DNA of 64,000 bases from contig NC_088781.1 in NCBI RefSeq assembly GCF_958450345.1, forward strand, positions 21,481,857 through 21,545,856, given 5' to 3'. The DNA is from Calliphora vicina. Taxonomy: Eukaryota > Arthropoda > Insecta > Diptera > Calliphoridae. Positions within the stretch are counted from its first letter, which is position 1. Every line of letters begins with the position of its first letter. The notes beneath the pieces are model-generated. The model was not told where the DNA came from. It searched no databases and worked only from the letters and a program-made list of their open reading frames with translations. The translations under genes were made by a program, and so were the position numbers. This document shows positions 1-11,214 of this stretch, in pieces.

Positions 1-115
1 CATTACCTCAGAGAGTAAATCAAAATTATGAACTTTTTGCAGGATATGAGCCTGAGAAAATTATCACTTTTTTGCAATAATAACACCGAGGCCTTAAATC
101 TTTGTTATATGTATA
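1..115 (+). repeat. Partial copy of long-inverted-repeat element family F
   Basis: This stretch matches one arm of an element seen twice more in the window (19245-20215 and 48918-51505). Shared landmarks are the text around 'gatatgagcctgagaaaattatc' and the following 'acaccgaggcc'. The element runs off the left edge and is abutted on the right by a family R repeat, the same adjacency seen at 50540-50840. No coding capacity is visible. Confidence 0.6.
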
Positions 116-117
116 AC

Positions 118-830
118 AAATATGGTTATTATACCCTTCACCTTCGTGAGAAGGGTATATATAAGTTTGTCATTCCGTTTGTAATTTCCCCAATATAATT
201 TTCCGGCCCTGTAAAACATTATAGATAGCGGAGTCGGTTAAGCCATGTCCGTCTGGCTGTCTGTCTGTTGAAATCAATTTTCTGAAGACCCCAAATATCT
301 TCGGGATACTGTCAGACATGCTTTCGAGAAGTTTCCTATTTAAAATTAGCAAAATCGGTCCACAAATGGCTGAGATATGAGGAAAAAACCAGGACAACCT
401 CGATTTTTGACCTATGTATATCTGGATAACTTAGTCATTAATATAGACAATATGGATATCTGATGATAACTATTTCTAAGACCTTTCCAACGACGTATAT
501 AAGACCATAGTAAGTTGGACCTACAATGGGTCAAACAAAATTTTAACCCAAATTTTTTTCACAAAAAAAAGTTGGACAAACTAAAAATTTTTTTTTAAAT
601 TAAAAAAAAAAAATTTAATATTAAAAAAACTTTTAAATTTAAAAAAAAAAAATTTTAAATAACAATTCGAAAAAATTTTTTTTACAAAAAATGAAAAAAT
701 CAACTTTGGAAAAAACAATAAATTTTGTTTACCTAAAAATATTTAAAATTTGTATTTTGAAGTATAATTTGGTGAAGGGTATATAAGATTCGAGACAGCC
801 GAATATAGCTCTCTTACTTGTTTTTTTGTT
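118..830 (-). repeat. Dispersed repeat family R, reverse orientation
   Basis: The copy starts with a short hairpin (CCCTTCACCTTCGTGAGAAGGG, 136-157) and ends with the complement of 'acaagtaagagagctatattcggc'. Inside are the family landmarks: the 'catgtccgtctg' plus CTGT-rich tract, 'gttgaaatcaa' and 'acctacaatgggtcaaa'. Other copies are at 39238-41900, 44795-45060, 50832-51437 and 60655-61760. No protein is recognised. A non-autonomous transposon, perhaps Helitron-like, is only an inference. The ORF across 170-397 is a by-product. Confidence 0.65.
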
Positions 831-2178
831 CGTGTTGAAAGAGTTTAAAGAATCTTTAAAAATATGTGTGTTAAAAACTTTTCGGTCATAAAAAGTTGTC
901 ATCGAATTTAAATTAAACAAACTAATATAGGCAAACTTTGACAGAAAACATATCGAGCAAAAAATAGTCAGCTAGCTGTTAAACGTTACCTCTCTTGCAT
1001 TAGGGGGATTGTTCCGGATGTCCAACTAGATAATTCGTCTTGATCGGTTATGTTGAGCTATACCGAACCGAAGAAACTAACTATATCTCCTTTAAAAAAA
1101 TATCCACAATTTATTTAATTGAGTTCATTTTCCAATATGTAATTATTTAATCTCATTTATTTTTTTAAGTGTATAAATACTAACTAACAAAGAGATAAGT
1201 AAAGGGGAAGAATGACAAACTGTATAAAGGATTTTTTGTTGTTATTTTCATTTATGTCATTTGTAGTATTTCTTTTCATTCATTATTGCCTTAATTTGTG
1301 TCTGCTGGTATCAATTTTCTGTAATTTGCTTTAATTCCATTTTATTTGTTTATTCTCTTTATAATGACTTTATTAGTTTATATGGCCATACGATTTATAA
1401 TACATTTGTTTTACAAGATTTTATATTTAGAATTAAAGCTAAAGTAATTTATTTACTTTGATTTAATCAAATATTCCTTAATTCGAATCTGTTACCAAAA
1501 GGCTTTAGTCAATTTTTTACAATTCATTTTATAAATTATTAAATATAAAATAAATATTTAAGAAATTCAATAAAGAAAAGCTATTTTAATTTAATTTGTC
1601 TTAGATTTGATTTAACAAAAATTTAGTCATTCAAAATTTGAATGATTTTTATTGTGAAATGATTTATTAAATTAATTGTTTCAGAATTTATATTTTAGTT
1701 AATTAAGCTAAAATTTAATTTATTAATTCGAAGCTCTGAACGAAAGACAATAATAGGATAAAAGTGTGAAAACTAGGGTATATATAAAACATAAATAAAT
1801 ACTTTTTATTGTCTATCAAAAATTTTGTTATACTTTATTAAGAAAAATTCATATTAATATAAAAAATTTAAAAATTGTTTGAAATTTCTTGTATTTCTAT
1901 TGAAACTCTTAAAGGGTTAACAATTTCTATAAATAAATTCAAGGTTACTGTTATTGCTAAAGAAAGCATAAATGAAAACAATTAGTAAAAATTTATTTTA
2001 AAAGAAACATTCAACAACAACTAGAGTAATTGAGTGTAATAAAAGAATTGATGTTAAATAGAATGAGAGGGAGTATTTGTTGCTATTAGAAGAAATAGAA
2101 TTTGCATAAGGTGAGTAATGCCAACTCTTCAGGAGCAAACTAAGCAGCAGATATAAATTGATATTAAATACGATTTAA
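831..2178. other. AT-rich stretch without recognised features
   Basis: Low-complexity AT-rich sequence with scattered homopolymer runs. I see no exon, RNA gene or transposon end here. Confidence 0.5.
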
Positions 2179-2445
2179 CCTTCGCTTTACCAAAGGTTTT
2201 TTATGTTCATGGTTTACCAAAACCCACCCGGGTGACACTACACTTCTATAAATATATGCGACGAACGAAATTTTAAAAAATTGAAAAAACCTTATAAAAA
2301 GTTTAAAATGTTTCTATTAAATTCTATAGAACTCTAAAATTTGTTCAGTGAGTACAAATTTCATTTAAACCGAAACAAAATTAAAAAAAATATTAAAACA
2401 ATAAAATCGATGTGGTCACCCGGGTGGGTATTGGTAAAGCGAAGG
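2179..2445. mobile_element. piggyBac-like MITE with TTAA target duplication
   Basis: A perfect 15-bp terminal inverted repeat, CCTTCGCTTTACCAA (2179-2193) and its complement (2431-2445), is bounded on both sides by TTAA (2175-2178 and 2446-2449). A second inverted block, ACCCACCCGGGTGAC, occurs at 2222-2236 and, complemented, at 2415-2429. The left arm has about 27 extra bases between two TTTACCAA motifs, so the arms are asymmetric. The 267-bp length and lack of ORF fit a non-autonomous element. TTAA duplication and CC-start ends are known for piggyBac; Kolobok also uses TTAA. Confidence 0.8.
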
Positions 2446-2569
2446 TTAATACGGAAGATCATGAAAGAAATTTGCAATATTTTAATCATACCTACACAAA
2501 TTCTTAGTAGTAGTAGTAATTTTGGTTGCTTCAACCGAAATTATTCTTTATCAACCGAATTTCTGAAAA

Positions 2570-3260
2570 ATTGGCATTATTTTTGGAAATTCGAACTTTT
2601 AGGGGGTAAAATTGGTAAATTCGATAACATTATATCTTCTAAACTAAATAATACAGATACAAAAATACTTAAAAATGCATCTAACTCCATTTTTAAAAAA
2701 AAAATTACAGGTTTTTGGTACTTAATAATGCATCTTATTCCATTTTACTAGAAAAAATAAAGGTTTTTGGTACTTTTTCGAAAATTTAACCCTTTAGGGG
2801 AAAAAACGGCTAAAAATTGCATTTTTTGTTACTTTTTGCCCAATTAGCATGGAAATAAATTTTAAATCGTATTATTTACTTATCAAAATATACCAAATAT
2901 GGAATTGGTACTTTTTGGAAATTCGAACCCTTAAGGATAAAAGTTGTTTTTATTTTGGTGGTACAAATGGGAAAATACATTTTATTTGAAATTATTAAGT
3001 CAATATTGATACAATTCTTAAGATTGGTTCCTGAATTCATAGAAAAATTAACTAACAGAGTGTTATTTTGGAAATCTATGGCGAAGTTATTGGGTCAAAT
3101 CCGGGTAAAACAGTTTGGTACTTTTTTTAAAACATATTTTTTTCATGTCTGTGGTACAACAAATTTTGTCTAAATGGAGTATTTTTAAATTTCAAACTTG
3201 ACGGGTGTTCAAGAAGGAAATGGGAAATTGGTACTTTTCTCCTAATGGTACTTTTTTTAA
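2570..3260 (+). repeat. Degenerate repeat with GGTACTTTTT motif
   Basis: The pattern 'ggtactttttggaaattcgaaccctt' recurs in degraded form near 2575, 2765, 2905 and 3230 with irregular spacing. It looks like an old tandem or duplicated repeat. ORFs at 2341-2751 and 2955-3173 lie in it and look non-coding. Confidence 0.35.
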
Positions 3261-3299
3261 TATTTTAAATTATTTAACTTATCAACATTATAGTTAGCT

Positions 3300-3444
3300 C
3301 AGGCGCGGATCCATGTCAACCATTTGGGAGGGGGGGGGGTTTTTGATAAAAGATTAAATTCCTTTTTTTATATGAAAACTTTTCGATTTTGGGGGGGGGG
3401 TTGGTTGTAAATTTCCTATTTCACCCCCTCTGGATCCGCGCCTG
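3300..3444. mobile_element. 145-bp hAT-type MITE with perfect 8-bp duplication
   Basis: The ends are CAGGCGCGGATCCA (3300-3313) and its exact complement (3431-3444). They are flanked by identical 8-bp duplications AGTTAGCT at 3292-3299 and 3445-3452. CAG...CTG ends and an 8-bp duplication are hallmarks of hAT elements. The interior has no ORF but carries two runs of about ten G. Confidence 0.9.
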
Positions 3445-3650
3445 AGTTAGCTGGTATGTATGTGAACGAGTTATTTTCGGTATCTACTTTAAACCGAATG
3501 GAAATGTTATGGCCTTCCCTAAAGGGAACTTTAAAAAATATTTGAAACTCTTTTGTGAAGTAAACTGATAAAGCAAATGAAATGCTTCTACCATTATAAT
3601 AAATATTAAGAGTAAAGAATAATTCCCTTTTTTCCAATTATCGCTCTCTC

Positions 3651-3660
3651 TATATATAAA
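3651..3660 (+). promoter_or_regulatory. Possible TATA box of the Bruno-type gene
   Basis: TATATATAAA follows a CTCTCTC tract (3644-3650) that could be a GAGA-factor type site. It lies about 690 bases upstream of the first ATG, and the following sequence to 4342 is locally less AT-rich, as expected for a 5' leader. The gene could equally start further upstream. Confidence 0.3.
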
Positions 3661-3689
3661 ATGAAACCTAACGGTACTTTAACTTAAAC

Positions 3690-4342
3690 TTTGTTTTTGT
3701 CTTCGACTACAAACTTAACGAAATATTTTACCACACCTTAAAGAAAACCCAAAAAAACACCAAAAATATTCGAAAATATTCCATAATCTTCCATTTCAAA
3801 GTCGGCCGTTGTCGTTAAAAGTTGAATTTTTCAACCCGCCTCGTTTTTTCTCGTCGTCCTGGTGTATAATTAAAAATAAATTGCCCAGTGTTTTGTAAAT
3901 GAATAATATTTATAACTTTTTACAATTTTTTAAAAAAATAATTGTGTTTTTTATTTTTAGTGAGTGCACAGTGTGTTAATAAATTGTGAACTATTTATAA
4001 ATATTTATTAAAAACTGTTTTTCAAAAACTCTCATAAAATACAAAACCAAAAAAACAAACGTTTAGTGTGACCCCTCCCTAGTGTCAAGTGTTAAACATA
4101 AAATTAACTTTTATTTATTGAAATTTTATATTTAAGAAAAATATATAAAAAAATATTAACTAAAGTTTTATATATTACGTGAAATATATTTAATAAAAAG
4201 ACTTTTGAATTCGACTTAATTGTAAATTGTAGTAAATTAATTTATTTTTTTATATAATTGTGTATATATTGAACACTTTTATACATTTTTGTGAAAAAAC
4301 GAGGTTATAAACGAAACAGAAAAAATCAACAACAGCTCCACA
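3690..4342 (+). other. Putative 5' UTR of the Bruno-type gene
   Basis: Sequence between the TATA-like element and the ATG at 4343 has no transposon signature. A 'tttttatttttag' acceptor-like string ends at 3960, so a spliced 5' UTR exon could begin at 3961 instead. Neither reading can be decided without transcript data. Confidence 0.35.
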
Positions 4343-4425
4343 ATGTTCAAAACTAGTTCGGCTGGATTTTTGGGTAATCGTCGTTTGATCTTTGATTTTG
4401 CTCAAAAGAACGACTTGTATATGGA
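4343..4425 (+). CDS. aret: Bruno/CELF protein, coding exon 1 (N-terminal leader)
   Basis: The ATG at 4343 opens 27 codons plus two bases, then a consensus donor (GA|GTAAGT, 4426). The leader begins MFKTSSAGFLGNRRL and continues to DLYM. The split codon GA+T is completed by exon 2 at 12485, giving Asp, and the frame stays open from there into the RRM. Unspliced reading would stop at once (ATG GAG TAA). I see no domain in these 28 residues. Assignment to this gene rests on the phase match, the strong donor and the + strand order. Because exon 2 has its own ATG (12495), this exon could belong to one of several promoter-specific isoforms. The bruno-1 (aret) label is inferred from the short N-terminus; bruno-2 is not excluded. 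Confidence 0.8.
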
Positions 4426-4814
4426 GTAAGTTGTGAAAAATTTTATGAATTTGTGTAATTTTATAAATTTTATTTAATTTTTTATAAATTATTTATTGTT
4501 TTATTATATTTTATAGTTAATAATTATTTCATAAAATATTTGAGTAAGAATATAAAATAGTTAAAGAGAGTATAACAGTTTTTTAATGAGTATTACATAC
4601 AAATAATGTTGCCAAATGGAAATGTCTTAAACTTATTCTGATATATCATCATATTATTAAAATAAAAGAGAGAAATTTATCATTTATGGCAGAGGTGGAA
4701 AATTATATTATTGTTCTGTATAAATGTCTAATTTTGTTCACCATCAGAAAACTAAAAGTTGAATTTTTAAATATTTGTCTAAAGAAAGTACTGCTGTTTA
4801 TTTTGTATAGGAAA

Positions 4815-7675
4815 AAAACTATTATACATGAACTGTTCAATGAAAATTTTTCAAAAAAAAACAGTTAAACATGAAATTTTTCTTTAGAAAAACCTATAAT
4901 TTTTATAAAATTTTCCTATAAAAAAAACTGTTATACAAAAATTATTGTATCAAAAAAACTGTCTTAAAACTTAAATTTATGGGTATTATATTGATAAAAT
5001 GATATATACAAATGTTTCTATGGAACTAAACTGTTATACAAAACTCTTTCTATAGAAATAACTGTTATACGCACATTTTTTTTAGAAAAATCTGTGACAC
5101 AACTTTTTCTTAAAAAAAAACTATTATACAAACCTTTTCATATAGGAAAAACTGTTATATATAAATTTGTCTATAGAAAATAACTGTTATACACAACTTT
5201 TTCTATAGGAAACAACTGTTGCATACAACTTTTTCCATAAAAGAACCGTTTATGCACAACTTTTTCTATAAAAAATCTGTTATGGTCAACTTTTTCTATA
5301 GAAAAACCTGTTATACACAAATTTTCTGTAGAAAAAACTGTCATACACAAATTTTCTGTGGAAAAAACTGTTATACACAACTTTCTCTAGAGAAAATACC
5401 GTTATACACAACTTTTTCTATAGATTATACAGTTATACACAACTTATTCTATAGAAAAACTGTTATATACAAATTTTTCTATAGAAATAACAGATATACA
5501 CAACTATTTCTATAGAAAGAACTGGTATACACAAATGTTTATATAGAAAAAACTGTTATACACAAATTTGTATATAGTAAAAACTGTTATACACAACTTT
5601 TTCTATAGAAAAAACTGTTATACACAACTTTTTCTATAGAAAAAACTGTTATACACAACTTTTTCCATAGAAAAAACTCTTATACACAACTTTTTCTATA
5701 GAAAAAACTGTTATACACAACTTTTTCTATAGAAAAAACTGTTATACACAACTTTTTCTATAGAAAAAACTGTTATACACAACTTTTTCTATAGAAAAAA
5801 CTGTTATACACAACTTTTTCTATAGAAAAAACTGTTATACACAACTTTTTCTATAGAAAAAACTGTTATACACAACTTTTTCTATAGAAAAAACTGTTAT
5901 ACACAACTTTTTCTATAGAAAAAACTGTTATACACAACTTTTTCTATAGAAAAAACTGTTATACACAACTTTTTCTATAGAAAAAACTGTTATACACAAC
6001 TTTTTCTATAGAAAAAACTGTTATACACAACTTTTTCTATAGAAAAAACTGTTATACACAACTTTTTCTATAGAAAAAACTGTTATACACAACTTTTTCT
6101 ATAGAAAAAACTGTTATACACAACTTTTTCTATAGAAAAAACTGTTATACACAACTTTTTCTATAGAAAAAACTGTTATACACAACTTTTTCTATAGAAA
6201 AAACTGTTATACACAACTTTTTCTATAGAAAAAACTGTTATACACAACTTTTTCTATAGACAGAACTGTTATACACAACTTTTTCTATAGACAGAACTGT
6301 TATACCTAACTTTTTCTATAGACAGAACTGTTATACCTAACTTTTTCTATAGAAAAAACTGTTATACACAACTTTTTCTATAGAAAAAACTGTTATACAC
6401 AACTTTTTCTATAGAAAAAACTGTTATACACAACTTTTTCTATAGAAAAAACTGTTATACACAACTTTTTCTATGATAATACTGATATACAGAAATTTTT
6501 CTATAGAAAATACTGTTATACAGAAATTTTTCTATAGAAAATACTGTTATACACAAATTTTTGTATAGAAAATACTGTTATACACAAATTTTTCTATAGA
6601 AAATACTGTTATACACAACTTTTTCTATAGAAAATACTGTTATACACAACTTTTTCTATAGAAAATACTGTTATACACAACTTTTTCTATAGAAAAAACT
6701 GTTATACACAACTTTTTCTATAGAAAAAACTGTTATACACAACTTTTTCTATAGAAAAAACTGTTACACACAACTTTTTCTATAGAAAAAACTGTTATAC
6801 ACAACTTTTTCTATAGAAAAAACTGTTATACACAACTTTTTCTATAGAAAAAACTGTTATACACAACTTTTTCTATAGAAAAAACTGTTATACACAACTT
6901 TTTCTATAGAAAAAACTGTTATACACAACTTTTTCTATAGAAAAAACTGTTATACACAACTTTTTCTATAGAAAAAACTGTTATACACAACTTTTTCTAT
7001 AGAAAAAACTGTTATACACAACTTTTTCTATAGAAAAAACTGTTATACACAACTTTTTCTATAGAAAAAACTGTTATACACAACTTTTTCTATAGAAAAA
7101 ACTGTTATACACAACTTTTTCTATAGAAAAAACTGTTATACACAACTTTTTCTATAGAAAAAACTGTTATACACAACTTTTTCTATAGAAAAAACTGTTA
7201 TACACAACTTTTTCCATAGAAAATATTGTTATACACAACTTTTTCCATAGAAAATATTGTTATATACAACTTTTTCCATAGAAAATATTGTTATATACAA
7301 CTTTTTCCATAGAAAATATTGTTATATACAACTTTTTCCATAGAAAATATTGTTATATACAACTTTTCATAAGAAAACACTTTTATACAAAACTTTTTCT
7401 ATAGAAAAAACTGTTATACAAAACTTTTTCTATAGAAAAAACTGTTATACACAACGTTTTCTATGGAAAAAACTATTATACACAACTTTTTCTATATATA
7501 AAATATGTTATACAAAAATGTTTCTACAGAAAACAACTGTTATACATCAATATTTTTTTGTTTTTGTAGAGACAACTGTTATACACAACTTGTTCTATAG
7601 AAAAAACTGTTATACACAACTTTTTCTATAGAAAAAACTGTTATACACAATTTTTTCTTTAGAAAAAACTGTTAT
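4815..7675. repeat. 31-bp palindromic satellite array in intron 1
   Basis: Tandem monomers of 31 bp consist of CTATAGAAAAAA followed by CTGTTATACACAAC and TTTTT. At each junction the monomers create the perfect 16-bp palindrome TTTTTCTATAGAAAAA. The core (about 5580-7220) is nearly homogeneous. Both flanks decay gradually, at 4815-5570 and 7230-7675, as expected when unequal exchange homogenises the centre. Roughly 80 to 90 units are present. Local variant blocks (GACAGAACTG near 6255-6350, AATACTG near 6480-6680, TTCCATAG...ATATTG near 7210-7360) show block duplication. ORFs across the edges (5171-5515, 7350-7631) are repeat by-products. Confidence 0.97.
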
Positions 7676-8310
7676 ACTGTCAAATTCACTAGTATTTGTT
7701 GTTGTGAATACTACAACAATGTATGTTCAGCCAATATAAACTAATTGCATGTGGTTTTTTGTAAATATTGATCTAGTTGTACAGTCGACATCACCTCAGA
7801 ATGAATACGCATTGGTTTGCATGACTCTCTTCTTTTCAATATGGCGGAATTAAAAGACAACCTAAGAAGAGACGATTAACAAGACATAACAACGGTAATG
7901 CTTATATCGAAAAGCAAATCATTGTCAATCATAACATCCATATTGTGAAATAACACAAAAATTTGTTTTATACTTATGGACATTTTATTATGGAAATTTT
8001 GTTTGATAAATTGAAATATTGTTCATGACTATGGGATTAAGTGTATTCGAATGTTTAAATTTTTATTTTTAAATAAACTTCTGATAATTGCTTGAATGAA
8101 TTAAATGAGTCGATGGAGTACTACAGTAATTTTAAATATGAAATAGTATTTATGGATTTATGGTTTTTTAAAATATGTATGAGTTATTTTATTAGCAAAG
8201 TTTGATAAAACATTATAAAATTAAAGTTGATATTTTTGCTTAAATCTGTTGGGCTTCAGCAGGCACGAATTATGAATTTAACTCGTGGAATCATTACAAT
8301 CAACATGTTA
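7676..8310. other. Intron 1 sequence without recognised features
   Basis: Non-repetitive AT-rich intron. No exon with good splice sites or transposon end was seen. Confidence 0.45.
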
Positions 8311-8440
8311 TGTGCTGTTTTTCTATAGCGAACGTGTGCTTTGAATGGACGTTTTACATGTGTTTTGTTTTTGTTTACAATAACAAAACGCATGTTAAAT
8401 TTCCACTCAAAGTACTCGTTCGCTATAGAAAAACAGCACA
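8311..8440. mobile_element. 130-bp near-perfect hairpin MITE with TTA duplication
   Basis: Two arms of about 62 bp are complementary with roughly ten mismatches and a loop of only a few bases. The outer ends are TGTGCTGTTTTTCTATAGCG and its complement. TTA occurs directly on both sides (8308-8310, 8441-8443), the 3-bp duplication type known for PIF/Harbinger-derived MITEs. The end sequence shares TTTTTCTATAG with the neighbouring 31-bp satellite. If transcribed with the intron it would fold like a long precursor hairpin. The ORF at 8256-8441 is a by-product. Confidence 0.75.
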
Positions 8441-8894
8441 TTAGTTTATCGGTTCTATTTGCAGAAAATAAAAATTAAATTTTTTTGGAATTATTTTTTA
8501 TTTTCAATTCCTTAGAAAAATTATTTAATTTCCAAAATGATTCCCAAAACTTTTAAAAGGGATGTTACAATAATAATGAAAATTGCAAGCCAATAATTCG
8601 CATTAATTAATTAAATTATCAAGAAAATGAAACAAACAAACACAAATAATAAAGAAAAATAGATTGAAAAGCAATTTGATTCTACTGGACAATTAAATTA
8701 ATTATCAAACAGCAAACGAAAACGATAAAGAAAACGAAAAATGAAAATAAAAATGAGAGTAAACTGAAATGAAGCAGGGATGGTCACTTCAATACATTGT
8801 ACTGTCTTTAAAACAAAAATTTTTACTTTAAATGAACTGCTTTCTTTTATTTGTCTCAACATTAATAAACAAATAACTGCTACTAATAGCACTC

Positions 8895-9215
8895 TTTAAC
8901 ATTAAAATTACAAAGTGAGAAAGTATAGGCAGTCAAGCACGACCGCGCCCCCTACGACTACTATTTGTTTCGATCGATGCGAAACGCTCTCTCTGATATA
9001 CATACGCTTCAATAATGAACAAAGTATCCGAAATTGGCTTGATTCACTCTTGTCCTCAAAGGGTACTGCTACACGTTCAATATATATTGACCGCGATCGA
9101 GTATCGCAATATTTATTGAACGTGTAGAAGTGCCCAAAAGATGAGCAATTCATACTTCGAATAAATTTATAAAAACTAAAAAATTTAAAAAATCTCGCAT
9201 TTTTAAGTCATACAC
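8895..9215 (+). pseudogene. 3' fragment of a mariner transposase, + strand
   Basis: Plus-strand text around 8940-9060 encodes a degraded mariner C-terminal segment (YLFRSMRNALS, then EQSIRNWLDS). It closely resembles the same segment in the copies at 14670-14790 and, on the minus strand, 55700-55800. The end 'aattcatacttcgaataaatttat...gcatttttaagtcatacac' (about 9140-9215) matches the 3' end of the copy ending near 15870. About 60 bases of foreign hairpin interrupt it at 9069-9127. The 5' two-thirds of the transposase is absent. Confidence 0.75.
9069..9127. repeat. 59-bp hairpin inside the mariner fragment
   Basis: Arms 9069-9089 and 9107-9127 are complementary at 20 of 21 positions (outer part CTACACGTTCAATA). 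The 17-base loop contains a smaller GCGAT...ATCGC inverted pair. It interrupts the mariner reading, so it is a secondary insertion or local rearrangement. Confidence 0.6.
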
Positions 9216-11214
9216 TCAATAAAAGAAAAAACAAATTTCGGTAAATTTAAATAGCATTATTAAATACCAATTATCTATACCTGATATAATCTGATATAAT
9301 GAAAATCTCCAGAAAACTCTACTTCTACTAACAACTACTCCCTGCAATTGCTTCTCTTACTGTTATTTTTTTTTAATTCTCTTCTTTGCAACAATAATTA
9401 TAAAAGCTCTGACTATAACAAAAGCAACAAATACAATAAGGACAGTGATGATGACGAGTATGATGAAGATAACGATGGACAAATATCAGAATGATAATGG
9501 AAAGATAAAGACAAAAAGGAAAATAAAAAGAAAAACAAAGATCCTGAACAAAATAATAATAATAATAGCCAAGCATTGATATAATGGTTACCCAGCTTTA
9601 TACAAAAAAATAAAAGGAAATACAAAGTAGAGAAAAAAAAGGAAAATTGATGATAAATTGAAAGGAAATGATAACTTAAAATTGATTAATTTTCCATTCA
9701 ATTCATTTCGTTTTAATGTTTTTCTTGTTTTTTTTTTTTCAAAATGTTTTTATATTTCATTAAAAATCATACAAAATACTTGTTTTTATAGCAAGCAATT
9801 CAGTCATTGGAGCGGTTAGTCGCATATACTCAGCCTCTGTATGGGAAATTATTTTAGCTCTGATGATAACCTACCATATTACTATACACGTAATGTCCTT
9901 GCATATAGTATATTTCTTTTACACCTTAGGACATGGGTGTTCAGGGTGTTAGTTTCACGAACAAATGAACCAAGAATTGCATGTTTGTTTGGCTGAATTT
10001 GAGTGAATCGGTGGAATTGTATTTTTAAATGAATATTAAAACTGACATGTTTTAATAGCAATTTATGTATTTATATGAATTTACCTCTGTTACCCTGTTT
10101 CATTGGTTTACACAGCCCCAACTCCTTTACTTTACTCAGTCTCATTGTTTTTGTCTTTACCATTTATCACTCTCCATATCGTCATCATCATCAATATGCT
10201 CATAGTTCTTTGTTTTTCTTTTTTTTGTATATTTCAACACAGAAACTTATCATTATTATTTGATGTTTTATTTACACTCTACTACATGGCTACTTGCTAA
10301 AAGAGTGTGGTCAATTTAGCGTTATTTTTCTTTTTACTGAAGAAAATTATTTTCTTTCTCTTTCTCACAGTATCATATAAAAAAAATAAAAAAAAACTTA
10401 ATAATTTTTTCTGAAATCAAAAACTTTTTTATATCAAAATTCAATTCATCCCGATCGGAAGACAACGATTTTAAAAGTTGGTTCACTTGACATGAAATAC
10501 CCCATGTATAAGAAATAGTTTGATTAATATGAATCTTTATTTTCTTTAAAAAGAGAATTTTCGAAGATATTAATTTCTACCCAACTATCATATTCGTTGC
10601 AATTCAAGTTGAGAGCAAGTATAATTGAAGCCTTGAATTACACTTCATTTTAATAATATTCTCCAGTAAAAGGAAAACATAAATTCAAACCATATGAGCA
10701 TTTCCACCGAAAGGTCCACCGAGACCAGAAAATTAATAGTTTTTGAAAACACTTTGTTTTATCCCAGTTATCCCAATTTAAGTAATGTAAAGAAATTTTC
10801 CATTTATTCATAACCCATTTCGAGATATTCGAATGCAAAGTCGACCAAGGGCAACTTTTCTGATTTGAATATTTATAATGCACATTTTGTTTTGATACAA
10901 GTTCTTAAAGAGTGACATTATGTATTGACTTTTGATATCTAAAATCTTCATGAGGGTACAAAGAGTCAAAGTAGAATGCATAAGAAACTTTGTTTTGAAA
11001 ACAAACGTCATTTATTGTTATGATAAATATTTGTCTAGTATAGACAGGGGCTTATTCGTACTAAATATTTTTCTTACGTTTTTAGTTTGTATTGTAGTAT
11101 TGAAATAAATACATTGAATACTTCAGTTAATTTAAAAATATTTATACTAAGCTTGTTTACATATTATTTCGTAAAAAAGCAACAGAAACTACATTAATAT
11201 CAGGATGGAAAAAA
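9216..11214. other. Intron 1, no supported feature
   Basis: AT-rich intron with short overlapping ORFs on both strands (9373-9625, 10075-10300, 10650-11011). They lack recognisable domains and mainly reflect pyrimidine-rich composition. I see no splice-bounded exon. Confidence 0.45.

Noticed and set aside
4815..7675. CRISPR-like array because of regular spacing
   Set aside because: Monomers are contiguous 31-bp satellite units with no unique spacers, in a eukaryotic intron.
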